A stretch of DNA of 42,465 bases from an uncultured Treponema sp. Lineage in GTDB: Bacteria > Spirochaetota > Spirochaetia > Treponematales > Treponemataceae. Each line of letters begins with the position of its first letter. Positions within the stretch are counted from its first letter, which is position 1. Under the pieces are notes generated by a model. The model was given only the letters and a program-made list of their open reading frames with translations. It had not been told where the DNA came from and did no database searches. The position numbers and the translations under genes were made by a program. The stretch is taken from assembly GCA_946628495.1 (NCBI GenBank), contig CAMOWQ010000005.1:1-42465 (forward strand), written 5' to 3'. Shown here in pieces: positions 8,408 through 18,672 of the stretch.

Positions 8408-9712
8408 TTATCTATAGAAACTGTTTTCGCGTATGTATCTTGCTAAATAATTTAATGCATTTTCAGATGGTACACATGCAGACAGCGGTAATATCGGGCC
8501 TAAAGAGGCTGCGAGCCAGTAACGTACGTCGCTTGCCTGAACATCCATTGTTGGTGTTGACCTCTGTACTGGCGAAAGTCCCGATTCAAAACTTAATTCC
8601 TGCTGGCGTGTTTCGCACAAAATCTGCAGCAATGGCAGTCTTTTTTTAGAAGAAGTTGCCGCTATAATCTGCGGAGCAAGGAATTTACGTTTTTGTGAAA
8701 CTGTCATGCCTGGACTGTAAATAGAACGGTAATTCTTAAGTAAACTGCGTTTGAATTCACGGTGTTCAGAAAGTTTAAGAATTGCAGAACTGATTCTATT
8801 CTGATTCATAAGGAATTTAAAATCTTTATACGTAAAATTCTGGAAATCACCTGGTAAAATCTCGCTGTGAATCAGTTTTATGATTGTAAGCAGAGTTTTG
8901 TTGAATGCAGTGTCGCCCGAAGATAATTCTTCCAGTGCTTTTTCCAGATATGTGTTGTTTCCAGGATTTTTATCTAAATCTTTCTTAAAAGCCTTATAAA
9001 GTGTTTCTTCTATGTTCTGTAATTCTTCGTAACCGAACAGGGCTTCTACAAGCATTCCAAATGCATTTACAGTTGGTTCGCTTTCTTTGCCCGGTATTAA
9101 AATGCCTATAAGTTCTTCCTGTTTTGCGTTTGTTACATAAGAAAGAAAATCAGACCATAAAGCTATATTTTCTACGCCTGAATTCTTAAAAGCCTCGTAG
9201 TTTACGTCAATCTGATAAAAATCATACAAAAGCGGAACATAATTTATATTGTGAGAACGTAATCCCAGGTTTTCGATTGTTGCTTCCGGCATGCCTGCAA
9301 AATATTCCTGAGGAATCTGTTCAAGAGATTTTGATTTATTGATGTATTCGATGGAATCAAAATCGGCATTCGCAATAAGAATTTCTGCTTTTTTAACTTC
9401 TTTAGACTGATGTGAAAGAGGAATTTTATCATCAAGCAGATGAATTTCGTAATATTTGCGTTTTGCTTTTCCCTGTTCCTCGTTTAGAATTTTTGTAATG
9501 CTTTCCCTTGTTTTTTCTGGAACATTGTAGAAAGCAAGAACCGGTTTTCTTGTAGCAAAATAAAGAATGAGGATAAGGGCTGTAATTAAAATGAGTGCTG
9601 AAGCTGTACCGGCGATAAAAATTTTCTGTAACTTTGTCAGATGAATTTTATTGCTGAATGAAATTTTTTTGTTTTTTGCAGCAGATTTTTTAGTTTCTTT
9701 CTTTGAATTCAT
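8408..9712 (-). CDS. Membrane-anchored protein, distantly resembling extracellular solute-binding proteins
   Basis: Basic N-terminus plus a single TM (IFIAGTASALILITALILILYFA), then a 400-aa extracytoplasmic domain with segments like NINYVPLLYDFYQIDVNYEAFKNSG. Confidence 0.5.
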   Translation of the reverse strand: MNSKKETKKSAAKNKKISFSNKIHLTKLQKIFIAGTASALILITALILILYFATRKPVLAFYNVPEKTRESITKILNEEQGKAKRKYYEIHLLDDKIPLSHQSKEVKKAEILIANADFDSIEYINKSKSLEQIPQEYFAGMPEATIENLGLRSHNINYVPLLYDFYQIDVNYEAFKNSGVENIALWSDFLSYVTNAKQEELIGILIPGKESEPTVNAFGMLVEALFGYEELQNIEETLYKAFKKDLDKNPGNNTYLEKALEELSSGDTAFNKTLLTIIKLIHSEILPGDFQNFTYKDFKFLMNQNRISSAILKLSEHREFKRSLLKNYRSIYSPGMTVSQKRKFLAPQIIAATSSKKRLPLLQILCETRQQELSFESGLSPVQRSTPTMDVQASDVRYWLAASLGPILPLSACVPSENALNYLARYIRENSFYR

Positions 9713-9933
9713 AATTTTGTCCTTACATACAATAAGGTTTGTTTGAAGAGTTTTTCAAGACCTTGTAATCGATTTTTATTTAAAAAAAATTAAGCATTTA
9801 TCAAACAAAGCTGCTGAAAGGTTGTCTTAATTTTTCCATCTGCAACGTTATTTAAGAGATATCTCTTATAAATTATAATACGATTATGGGCTTTTGCATA
9901 TTTTTTTTTAACATATTTTGATATAGTACAATT

Positions 9934-10863
9934 ATGAATAATAAACATAATATGCAGCTTCTTCAGGAGCTGTCGGAAAAAAACGGACCTTTATGTGTTG
10001 GATTGGATACATCGGTATCCTATATTCCCCAGAATATCATTAAGAGCATCGGAAGTGAAACTCAGGCAGTTTTGGAATACAACCGTGCGATTATAGACCG
10101 CATTGCAGCTGACAAATCGGCATGCTGCTGTAAAGTACAGATTGCATATTATGAAGCGATGGGCATTGAAGGACTTAAAGTTTATTCAGAAACCCTTAAG
10201 CTTGTCCGCAAGGCAGGGCTTATCGCAATTTCTGATATTAAGCGTGGTGATATTGGTGCAACTTCTGAAGCATACGCTAAAGCTCATTTTACAGGCGATT
10301 TTGAAACAGACATCATTACAATAAATCCTTACATGGGTTTTGATACACTTGTTCCATTTTCTAAATATGCAGTTCCAGAATTGGGCGGAAAAGGTGCATT
10401 TGTTCTTCTTTGTACTTCAAATCCAGGCATGCTTGATATTGAACATCAGGAATTAAAAGACGGAAGGCATCTTCTTGAATGCGTTGGCGACGAAATTGCC
10501 CGTATCGGTAAAGAGTACGCTCAGTATTATGCAGAACAGACATGTGGTGTATTCGGCGCGGTTGTAGGTGCAACTCAAGAAAATTATGCACGATTCCTTC
10601 GCGATAAATATGCAGACACATTCTTCCTTATTCCAGGCTATGGTGCTCAGGGTGGAAGTGCAAGAATTGCTGCTACGCTTTTAGACAAGGCTGGTGGTAC
10701 TGTAAATTCAAGCCGCGGTATTTTGTGCGCATGGAAAAAAGATGCAGAACTTGCTTCTAAAATTGAATCTGAAAGTCTTACACTTCAGGATATAGCTGAT
10801 TCTGCTGCAAGGGCAAGCTTGTTTTCAAAACAGGATTTGCTTAATGCAAAAAAGAGTTTGTAA
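9934..10863 (+). CDS. pyrF: Orotidine 5'-phosphate decarboxylase (long, subfamily 2 type)
   Basis: LCVGLDTSVSYIP; KVQIAYYEAMG; SDIKRGDIGATSEAYA; GVFGAVVGATQ; LIPGYGAQGG. Confidence 0.95.
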   Translation: MNNKHNMQLLQELSEKNGPLCVGLDTSVSYIPQNIIKSIGSETQAVLEYNRAIIDRIAADKSACCCKVQIAYYEAMGIEGLKVYSETLKLVRKAGLIAISDIKRGDIGATSEAYAKAHFTGDFETDIITINPYMGFDTLVPFSKYAVPELGGKGAFVLLCTSNPGMLDIEHQELKDGRHLLECVGDEIARIGKEYAQYYAEQTCGVFGAVVGATQENYARFLRDKYADTFFLIPGYGAQGGSARIAATLLDKAGGTVNSSRGILCAWKKDAELASKIESESLTLQDIADSAARASLFSKQDLLNAKKSL

Positions 10864-10901
10864 AAGTTTGTAAAATTGCAGATGTTTAGCAGGTGGTTTA
10901 T

Positions 10902-12857
10902 ATGAAAAAAGATTGTCATGGAAATCCGCTTCCAGTTTATGTTACGGGAAAAGTTGTTGAATGTGCGGCCGTTAATGGTGCAGTTCCGCAGAACAGTGTT
11001 TATTCTTTGAAAGTGCTTGTTCAGAATAAGGATGCAATGCCTGTTCCGGGGCAGTTTTTTATGCTGCATGCTGTTCGGTCAGATGTACTTCTTGGTCGTC
11101 CAATAAGCGTTTATCATGCAGAAAGTGCTGCTGACGGTTCAGTAAAACTTGAATTCCTTATTCTAAAAAAAGGAAAGGGAACGGAAGAATTATGTTCACT
11201 TCGTAATGATGATGAAATCAGGCTTCTTGGACCGTGCGGAAATCGTTTTGATTATGAACCATACAAACATGAATGTTCAGACAAACCAAAAAGTGCTGCG
11301 AATACAGCGGATGCAGCGGGCGAATCTGATGTCGAAAACCAGCAGGAATGTGGCGAAGTTAAAAAAGTGCTTATTGTTGGCGGTGGAATTGGTGTTGCAC
11401 CTGTTGCAGGTTTTGCAGAAAGCCTGCCGGAAAATTCTTATGATTTTTATGCTTCTTTTAAAAGCGGTTCCTACGGTTTAGATAATATTCATCCAGAAAA
11501 ACTTGTAATTACAACGGATGACGGTTCTGTTGGAATTTGTGGAATGCTTCCTGTCGCACTTACAGAAGAAGCTGTAAAAAACGGAAACTACGCGGCTGTT
11601 TATGCCTGTGGGCCTACCCCAATGCTTAAATATGTTAAAAAAGTTGCAGAAGCATGTGGCGTTCCTTGCTGGCTTAGTATGGAATCCAGAATGGCATGCG
11701 GCGTTGGTGTATGTCTTGGCTGCACGATTGATACTACAAAAGGAAAGATGCGTTGCTGTAAAGACGGTCCTGTTTTTGATTCAAGAATTTTGTTTGAAGA
11801 AAATTGCGGGGCAAGTGTGAATTCCAATGCATCTGTAACCGCCCGTGCCGTTTCGGAAAAAGCTGCTGAATCGTCTGTAAAAGCCGCTGCTTCAACTGCA
11901 AAGGTCTGCGCTGATTCTTCTATTAGTTCCTCTTTTGAACCTGATTTATCTGTTACGATTGCAGGCGTAAAATTTCAAAATCCTGTAATCGGTTCTTCTG
12001 GAACATTTGGTTTTGGAACTGAATATGAATCTGTTTTTGACGTAAACAGGCTTGGAGGTATTTCTTCAAAAGGTCTTACTCTTGAACCTCGTCAGGGAAA
12101 CGACGGCATACGTATTTGGGAAACTCCATCGGGACTTATGAATTCCATTGGTTTGCAGAATCCTGGTATTCCTCATTTTATAAAAGAAGAACTTCCGCAG
12201 ATGCTTGCATTAAAACCAGTTGCAATTGCAAATTTAAGCGGTTCAAGTCTGGAAACTTATGTAGAAGGCGCAAAACTTCTTGAAAAATCGGCAGTGCCTG
12301 TAATCGAATTGAATATTTCCTGTCCGAATGTCAGTGCCGGTGGCGCAGCTTTTGGTATGAGCTGCAGTGCAGCCGAGCAGGTTGTTAAGGCAGTCCGAGA
12401 GCAGACGACAAAACCTTTAATCGTAAAGCTTACTCCTCAGTCTACGGAATTGAATGCGGTTGCCCTAAAATGTATAGAATGTGGCGCAGATGCAATTTCG
12501 CTTTGTAATTCTTTCCAGGGAATTGCCATTGATATAGAAAAAAAATCCTTTGTTTTTGACAAAATTAAAGCTGGTTTTGGAGGCCCTGCTGTGCGTCCTA
12601 TTGCAGTTCGCCTTGTGTACGAGCTTGTTCAGGCAATAAAAACGCTGCCAGAAGAAAAACAGGTTCCTGTAATTGCAATCGGCGGTATAGCAACCTGGCA
12701 GGATGCAGTTGAATTCATTATGGCTGGCGCAGATGCCCTGCAGGTTGGTACGGCAACATTTGCAAATCCTATGGCGATGATAGAAATCATAGACGGACTT
12801 TATGCATTCATGAAAAGAAAGGGATATAAGACTCTTAGCGAAATGAAAATTTCTTGA
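10902..12857 (+). CDS. pyrKD: Fused dihydroorotate dehydrogenase electron-transfer subunit and catalytic subunit (PyrK-PyrD)
   Basis: N-terminal flavin/2Fe-2S reductase motifs (GRPISVYH, GGGIGVAPVAGFAE, MACGVGVCLGCTIDT) followed in frame by PyrD (NPVIGSSGTFGFG, LNISCPNVSAGG, VKLTPQ, GGIATWQDAVEFIMAGADALQVGTA). SD AGGTGG favours ATG 10902 over GTG 10893. Confidence 0.95.
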   Translation: MKKDCHGNPLPVYVTGKVVECAAVNGAVPQNSVYSLKVLVQNKDAMPVPGQFFMLHAVRSDVLLGRPISVYHAESAADGSVKLEFLILKKGKGTEELCSLRNDDEIRLLGPCGNRFDYEPYKHECSDKPKSAANTADAAGESDVENQQECGEVKKVLIVGGGIGVAPVAGFAESLPENSYDFYASFKSGSYGLDNIHPEKLVITTDDGSVGICGMLPVALTEEAVKNGNYAAVYACGPTPMLKYVKKVAEACGVPCWLSMESRMACGVGVCLGCTIDTTKGKMRCCKDGPVFDSRILFEENCGASVNSNASVTARAVSEKAAESSVKAAASTAKVCADSSISSSFEPDLSVTIAGVKFQNPVIGSSGTFGFGTEYESVFDVNRLGGISSKGLTLEPRQGNDGIRIWETPSGLMNSIGLQNPGIPHFIKEELPQMLALKPVAIANLSGSSLETYVEGAKLLEKSAVPVIELNISCPNVSAGGAAFGMSCSAAEQVVKAVREQTTKPLIVKLTPQSTELNAVALKCIECGADAISLCNSFQGIAIDIEKKSFVFDKIKAGFGGPAVRPIAVRLVYELVQAIKTLPEEKQVPVIAIGGIATWQDAVEFIMAGADALQVGTATFANPMAMIEIIDGLYAFMKRKGYKTLSEMKIS

Positions 12858-12937
12858 AATGTATGATTTTTATGCTACACTAATTTTGGATAATTGTTTA
12901 AAAAATTTTAATATTCTTAATTATTGTAGAGAGAATT

Positions 12938-15900
12938 ATGAAAAAGTGGCTTTTCTTTTTGATGATTGTCGTTTTCTGCGGCAGTATATATGCACAGGAA
13001 ACGACAGATTTGGCTTCTTCGGATTTTCAAGATGTACAGCAGGAAAATCAGTCGGAAGATTTCGAAGATGAAGATGATGTAGAAAATGATGTTGAGGATG
13101 AAGCTGCTTCTAAAGATGAAAATAAAAAGCAGCGGAAAAAAGAAACTTCGCTTTTGCAGTATCAGACATTTTCGTGGCGGCCTGTTGCAAAGGCAAAGAA
13201 ATACGAAATCAACATTGAAATGTCAACGGACGGGGAAAGTGAATGGACTTCGGCTTTTTCGGAACAGACAACGTTTACCGATATGGAAGTTCTTCTTGCT
13301 CCTGGAAACTACCGCGTTTCCATCAGTTCGTATAATGTTTTGGGGCGAAAAGCAAATACATCCGACTGGATTCCTTTTGTAATTCTCGCAGAAACCCAGC
13401 CATATCTTTATAACAATCTTAAAGTCAGCGAACGATGGAATGCGCCGCTTTTAAAAGTAAGCCCTGCGGGCATTACGCATTTTGATAATCCAAACAACGA
13501 ATTATTTGAAGCAGATGATACGGACAATTCAAGTTTTATGATTCGTTCGTCAGGGGAAGAAGGCCTTAAAGCCCGCGAAGGAGATCCGACTAATTCAATC
13601 TTTATAAAAGGAAAGAATATCTTCTTCCCGAATACCGAATTCTTTCTTGAACCAAAAGAAGATGGTGATGAAGGTGTTTCGTTCAAAGCATTTATGGATA
13701 AACGTGTCCGGGTACCTCTTGAAATTATCCGACGTGACACCGAAAATTCAGGCGTTATTGTAAGTTACGACCCGGAAGTTTTATTCAGCGGTTATTACGA
13801 TTTGGTTGCAGAAAATCCTAGCGGTGAAGAAGCAAAACTCGAAATTCTTGTTATATCAGACCGCAAGCCGCAGATAGATAAATCGCTTTTTGAATACAAT
13901 AACCGTTATAAAATTCCGCTTGTAGAAATCACTACTAATAGAACAAATACACTTAAAGTTGTAGGAACCGGTTTTGCAAGCGATACGCTCTTTTCCTTCA
14001 AACCTACAACGCGTTCAATTACATATCCGTTTGAATCTATTGCAAAAAGGCACGAAGTTGTTCTTTCACCTTCATCACATAAAAGTATAAACGACGAAGG
14101 TTTAATGGAACTGACGTTTGATCTTAATCCAGAAGAATTTAATACAGGCTATTATACTTTTGCCGCAGAAAATACGAATTCAGGACGAGATGCATTTAAA
14201 GTGCTAGTTAAGATGAATTCTTACAACAATAATCCCGAAATCGATACTGTAAAAACAAAGTATTCGAAATCTGATCAGACAATCGATTTTACAATTACGG
14301 GGCAAAATATTGATGAAAACACTGCAATTGTAATGGTTTCGCCTTTTTCTACCGAAAACCGTGCCAACGAACGCATTCCTCTGTATTTTGTGCTTAAAAA
14401 GAAAAAGAAGTTGATTTATCAGGCTAATACGGAAAATCTTGAAACTGGAAAATATGCATTGTATATAGAAAATTCAGCAGCGTATGCAACGGTTTATCTT
14501 CAGATTGATAAGAATAATAAAGTTGCAATGTGCGAACTTACCGAAGACGAAGCAGAAGATTTATTCTTCTGTCCGCCAACTCTACTCACCGAAGAAGAAG
14601 TTGATGTAGAAGAAACTGTAGACGTAAACGTTAAGGAAGAAATTGAATATACGCAGAATCACTATAAAGTTAAGCAGCTGCCGCATGTTCTGTTCCCGTA
14701 TTTTGATATTACATTGGGTATGAATCCAGTCGGCATGAATTTTATTGAACCGATGAGAATTTCGACTTCTTTTGATGTTTTTAACTTTAACTGGCTTAGT
14801 CTTCGTGGCGGTGTAAATTTTGCATTCTTTATACAAGATGAGCGCGTTGAACAAAATTATGTTAGCCTGCTTGGAGAAGTTAGACTTGCAATTCCAGGTA
14901 AATATTTCAGTCCTCATCTTGGAGTTGGAGTTGATTATGCCGTTGATTTGGAAAAATGTATGCCGGAGGATTATTCAAGTGAAAATGCTCTACTAAAAAC
15001 TTCGAAGTATAAGGCTGTTGCACGTTTAGGTGTTACATTACTTAATGTATTTGATATTAATTATAATCTTACGCTTAATAATGCAGATTTTTATATTCCG
15101 CAGCTTAGACAGGGAGCTTCGCCGTATTTTACAGATTATGTTTCTATTGGAATGCGGTTACCTCTTAGTGGAACAAAAACAAAGATTAAACAGATTGATC
15201 AGTTTGCGGAAATTACAAAGCCTGGTGTTGTTAATGGCGAGGAATTGACGGTTAAGAAGGGACGTAAAGTTGTCGGTCTTAAATTTAATGCAGGAACTAC
15301 AAAGGTTGGCGGATTTAAGGGCGATAAAAAGCTTACTGATTTGGTCTTTAGCGATACTGTTGAAGAAATTCTGCCGTCTGCATTTGAAGATTGTGTTAAT
15401 CTTGATACCGTTGAATTTTCTTCATCACTTGTAAAAATTGGTGCTAATGCCTTTAAGAATACTTATGCCGTAAGAGCAATAAAAATTCCAAAAACAATTG
15501 TTGAAATTCAGGAAGGCGCATTTGAAGGCTGGAGCGATGGTCAGGTAATTACTTTGGACTGGTTCGCGGATGATGAAACTCAACGAAACCTGCCTGGTCT
15601 TGATTATAACGATGCATTGATTTTGTATAAGGATAAAACTCCTTATAAAGCAAAATCAAATAAGAAAAAATCTGAACTTGATACCGAAAGAAGACTGGCT
15701 AATTATTCAGACTGGAAAGTCTTCTTCGATAACAATAGTGCAAAATGTACTAGAACTCATGTATATATGAAAGATACTCATGGACGGTACAGAAAAGGCG
15801 TAAAAATGAAAGGTTATATCAAGGACTGGGGCTGGGCTAATATGCAGTTCAGTTTGTTTGGTTCTAGTTATAAAAATAGTTTGAAGGAAAAAAATCCGAA

Positions 15901-16168
15901 GGCAATAAAATTCTACGTTCAGGGTGATGGAAAGACATATCAAATTTCTATTAATGAAAAATGGACTGCAACATTTAAAGCTCCTAAGGGTCATGTTGCA
16001 GAAGTTGTAATTCCATTTGAAGATTTTACTTCACCGCCAAAAACTGGTGGCAGAAAGAAGAATGCCGAAAATATTTTGAATACTTTAAATAAAATTACAT
16101 TTACTCCGACATTTGCTTCAACACCGTATCATTTTGAATTGTCTGTTGCAGGTATCTGTTTTGAATGA
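12938..16168 (+). CDS. Large secreted surface protein with BspA-type LRR segment
   Basis: Signal peptide MKKWLFFLMIVVFCGSIYAQ; acidic linker; repeated Ig-like stretches; beta-rich middle segment; LVFSDTVEEILPSAFEDCVNLDTVEFSSSLVKIGANAFKN (BspA-like LRR); C-terminal beta-sandwich-like region. Confidence 0.75.
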   Translation: MKKWLFFLMIVVFCGSIYAQETTDLASSDFQDVQQENQSEDFEDEDDVENDVEDEAASKDENKKQRKKETSLLQYQTFSWRPVAKAKKYEINIEMSTDGESEWTSAFSEQTTFTDMEVLLAPGNYRVSISSYNVLGRKANTSDWIPFVILAETQPYLYNNLKVSERWNAPLLKVSPAGITHFDNPNNELFEADDTDNSSFMIRSSGEEGLKAREGDPTNSIFIKGKNIFFPNTEFFLEPKEDGDEGVSFKAFMDKRVRVPLEIIRRDTENSGVIVSYDPEVLFSGYYDLVAENPSGEEAKLEILVISDRKPQIDKSLFEYNNRYKIPLVEITTNRTNTLKVVGTGFASDTLFSFKPTTRSITYPFESIAKRHEVVLSPSSHKSINDEGLMELTFDLNPEEFNTGYYTFAAENTNSGRDAFKVLVKMNSYNNNPEIDTVKTKYSKSDQTIDFTITGQNIDENTAIVMVSPFSTENRANERIPLYFVLKKKKKLIYQANTENLETGKYALYIENSAAYATVYLQIDKNNKVAMCELTEDEAEDLFFCPPTLLTEEEVDVEETVDVNVKEEIEYTQNHYKVKQLPHVLFPYFDITLGMNPVGMNFIEPMRISTSFDVFNFNWLSLRGGVNFAFFIQDERVEQNYVSLLGEVRLAIPGKYFSPHLGVGVDYAVDLEKCMPEDYSSENALLKTSKYKAVARLGVTLLNVFDINYNLTLNNADFYIPQLRQGASPYFTDYVSIGMRLPLSGTKTKIKQIDQFAEITKPGVVNGEELTVKKGRKVVGLKFNAGTTKVGGFKGDKKLTDLVFSDTVEEILPSAFEDCVNLDTVEFSSSLVKIGANAFKNTYAVRAIKIPKTIVEIQEGAFEGWSDGQVITLDWFADDETQRNLPGLDYNDALILYKDKTPYKAKSNKKKSELDTERRLANYSDWKVFFDNNSAKCTRTHVYMKDTHGRYRKGVKMKGYIKDWGWANMQFSLFGSSYKNSLKEKNPKAIKFYVQGDGKTYQISINEKWTATFKAPKGHVAEVVIPFEDFTSPPKTGGRKKNAENILNTLNKITFTPTFASTPYHFELSVAGICFE

Positions 16169-16198
16169 TTCTATATTGAATAAAAGGGAGAATGGAAA

Positions 16199-16672
16199 AT
16201 GAAAAGGTTATATACGAAAATATTTTTATTTTCTTTGATGATGGGATTGTCGGTTCTTTGTACTTCCTGTCTTGCTGATGTACTGAATAAGGAACTTGGA
16301 TTGTCAATTCCAAAAGAGCGTGTTCCTAAGGGTATTACAAATGGATCTGTGCAAGAAGAAAAAGAAATATGGTTGAGTTTTGATCCTTGTGGTGGTTGTG
16401 TGTATGATGCTGAACTTGATAAATATATTTTTAATACTTTTGGGATAAATTGGAACAGCAAAACAATATCTTTATCAAGATTTGAACCTTATAGGGATGG
16501 GTATATATTTCAAAAATGGGGTTGTTATATTAAAAACAACGAAGATGTTTATAACTTTGTTGATTCGTTCAATTCTGATGATACACTTTATATTTGGGAT
16601 TTTAATGCAGATGCTATTCTTTTGGAGGCACTCTGGAGTCCAGCGGAAGAAAATGGCAGTTCTAACAGATAA
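16199..16672 (+). CDS. Lipoprotein with InlB B-repeat-like domain
   Basis: Lipobox LCTSC; WLSFDPCGG...ISLSRFEPYRDGYIFQKWGCY resembles Listeria-Bacteroides (B-repeat) domains. Confidence 0.65.
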   Translation: MKRLYTKIFLFSLMMGLSVLCTSCLADVLNKELGLSIPKERVPKGITNGSVQEEKEIWLSFDPCGGCVYDAELDKYIFNTFGINWNSKTISLSRFEPYRDGYIFQKWGCYIKNNEDVYNFVDSFNSDDTLYIWDFNADAILLEALWSPAEENGSSNR

Positions 16673-16687
16673 CGAAAATAAATTTGT

Positions 16688-16799
16688 AATAAAACACAGC
16701 CCGTAAGAGGGCTTTTACAGGTAAAGCTAAAAATTGCATGCGCAATTTTTTTAACGCTTTACGATAGAACACCGGCCGCCAGCGGCCTTACACAGGAGG
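16688..16799 (+). repeat. Three-hairpin intercistronic repeat, copy 1
   Basis: AATAAAACACAGCCCG...GGGCT; AAAAATTGC-ATGC-GCAATTTTT nested in AAAGC/GCTTT; GGCCGC-CA-GCGGCC; ends TTACACAGGAGG. Near-identical to 40001-40121 outside loops. Confidence 0.9.
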
Positions 16800-16800
16800 C

Positions 16801-18672
16801 ATGAAAAAAATGGGAGAAAAAAACGAGGACAATAAGAATGTAAAAAAGGAAAAAGTACTTTTTCCAATCAGTTTTAAGCTGATTACTATTTTTTCTATTC
16901 TTACAATTGCGGTTCTGGCATTAACTACTTTTATGGTTTCTACACTTGTCCGCAGTGACGAGCAGTTAAAGGCAGTGGAAAATAATCATACGATTAACGG
17001 ACGTACCGCACAGACTATTCAGCAGACAATCTTGAATAAACAGTCTGATGCAACGGGCTTTATAAGCATGATAGACTTGATTTCCGATGACAGTCAGCAG
17101 GCGGAAAAAATAAAGACAGCTTTTAATGATTTTTGTACGCGTAATCCGGAAACAGTTTTTATTTATTTTGAAGAGCTCGGTACTAAAGTGAGCCCTGAAA
17201 TTTCCAAAATGTACAAAGAGGCCGACAAAAAGGCTCAGGAATGGATTGAACAGAATGCAAGACTTTCAGACAAAAAGGCAAAGATTTTGAATGCCTCTTC
17301 TATTTTTAACAGGCCTGTTCTTGCAATTGTTTTCCCTTGTGTTTACGGAACTAAAACTACAACAGCGTGCATTGCATTCCTTTCTGACTCCCTTGCAGAA
17401 CTGATGAGTACAGGTTCTTTAAATACAACGTTTCTTGTAAATAAAGACGGACAGGTTCTTGTTCATCCTGATACAGATAAAATTCTTTCATCAGAAAATT
17501 TAAAATATCTTCCTGCCGTAGAAAAAATGATTTCTTCAAAAAATGAAAATGAGCAGAATGTTTTCCCTGATGAAGAAGGCAATCTTTTATTTTATGCTTA
17601 TCACCGAATTATCGGAGATATGTTTGTCGTTACGACAATTTCGCATCATGATGTATTCGAGGCAATCAATCGAACAACTTACCGAATCGTGTTGTTTTCT
17701 ATAGCTGTTATTTTCCTTGCAATCATTATCATAAGATTCTTTAGTAAAACCCTTACTTCTCCAATTGGAAAACTTGTAGATGCAAGCCACGATATTGAGG
17801 AAGGTAATTTTTCTCTTGAATTAAAATCTAAAACCCGCGATGAAATTGGTGTTCTCACATCAAGCTTTAATCACATGGCAAAAGGTCTTGGTGAACGAGA
17901 AATCCTTATGAAAACGTTCAGTAAATTTACGAATAAGACGCTTGCTCAAAAGGCAATTAACGGTGAATTAAAACTTGGTGGCGAAACAAAAAAAGCAACG
18001 ATTTTCTTCTCGGATATCCGTTCGTTTACTGCAATGTCAGAAAAACTTACACCTCAGGAAGTTGTAGAATTCCTTAACGAATATATGACACGAATGGTTG
18101 AATGCGTAAACAAAACAAACGGTATTGTAGATAAGTTTATTGGTGATGCAATTATGGCGGTTTGGGGAACTCCAGAATCAAGCGGGTCTGCTGCAGATGA
18201 TGCCTGGAATGCCGTAAAAGCTGCCCTTATGATGCGTGTTGCTTTGAGTAATTATAACAAAGAACGTGTTGCTGCTGGAAAAGCTCCAATGAGAATTGGT
18301 TGCGGTATTAATACTGGTGATGTCGTTGCAGGACAGATTGGTTCCAGCGAGCGAATGGAATATACCGTAATTGGTGACGCCGTAAACTTTGCAAGCCGAA
18401 CGGAAGCTTTGAATAAGCCGTTTGCAACTGATATTTTGATTACTGAAAATACTTACGATCTTGTAAAAGATAAAGTTGTTGTTGAAGAAATGCCTTCTGT
18501 TCATGTAAAGGGAAAAGAAGGAAATGTTAAGATGTTTGCTGTTGTTTGTGCTGCTGGTGCTAAGGGAATTCAGACTATTCAACAGTTAAGAGCTTTCCTT
18601 GGAGTAGAAGCGCCTGATTTGGCAAAGGTGGATACAAATGAAGAAGAAAAGAAGTACTCAATCAACTCTTAA
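16801..18672 (+). CDS. Membrane class III adenylate/guanylate cyclase with extracytoplasmic sensor and HAMP
   Basis: Two TM segments, HAMP-like linker, cyclase motifs ATIFFSDIRSFTAMSE, VDKFIGDAIMAVWG, GINTGDVVAGQIGSSERMEYTVIGDAVNFASR. ATG 16810 is an alternative start with better SD spacing. Confidence 0.9.
   Translation: MKKMGEKNEDNKNVKKEKVLFPISFKLITIFSILTIAVLALTTFMVSTLVRSDEQLKAVENNHTINGRTAQTIQQTILNKQSDATGFISMIDLISDDSQQAEKIKTAFNDFCTRNPETVFIYFEELGTKVSPEISKMYKEADKKAQEWIEQNARLSDKKAKILNASSIFNRPVLAIVFPCVYGTKTTTACIAFLSDSLAELMSTGSLNTTFLVNKDGQVLVHPDTDKILSSENLKYLPAVEKMISSKNENEQNVFPDEEGNLLFYAYHRIIGDMFVVTTISHHDVFEAINRTTYRIVLFSIAVIFLAIIIIRFFSKTLTSPIGKLVDASHDIEEGNFSLELKSKTRDEIGVLTSSFNHMAKGLGEREILMKTFSKFTNKTLAQKAINGELKLGGETKKATIFFSDIRSFTAMSEKLTPQEVVEFLNEYMTRMVECVNKTNGIVDKFIGDAIMAVWGTPESSGSAADDAWNAVKAALMMRVALSNYNKERVAAGKAPMRIGCGINTGDVVAGQIGSSERMEYTVIGDAVNFASRTEALNKPFATDILITENTYDLVKDKVVVEEMPSVHVKGKEGNVKMFAVVCAAGAKGIQTIQQLRAFLGVEAPDLAKVDTNEEEKKYSINS

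Noticed and set aside
12859-13071. 70-aa ORF at the start of the surface-protein gene
   Set aside because: Overlaps the signal peptide of the 1076-aa protein in another frame; no SD
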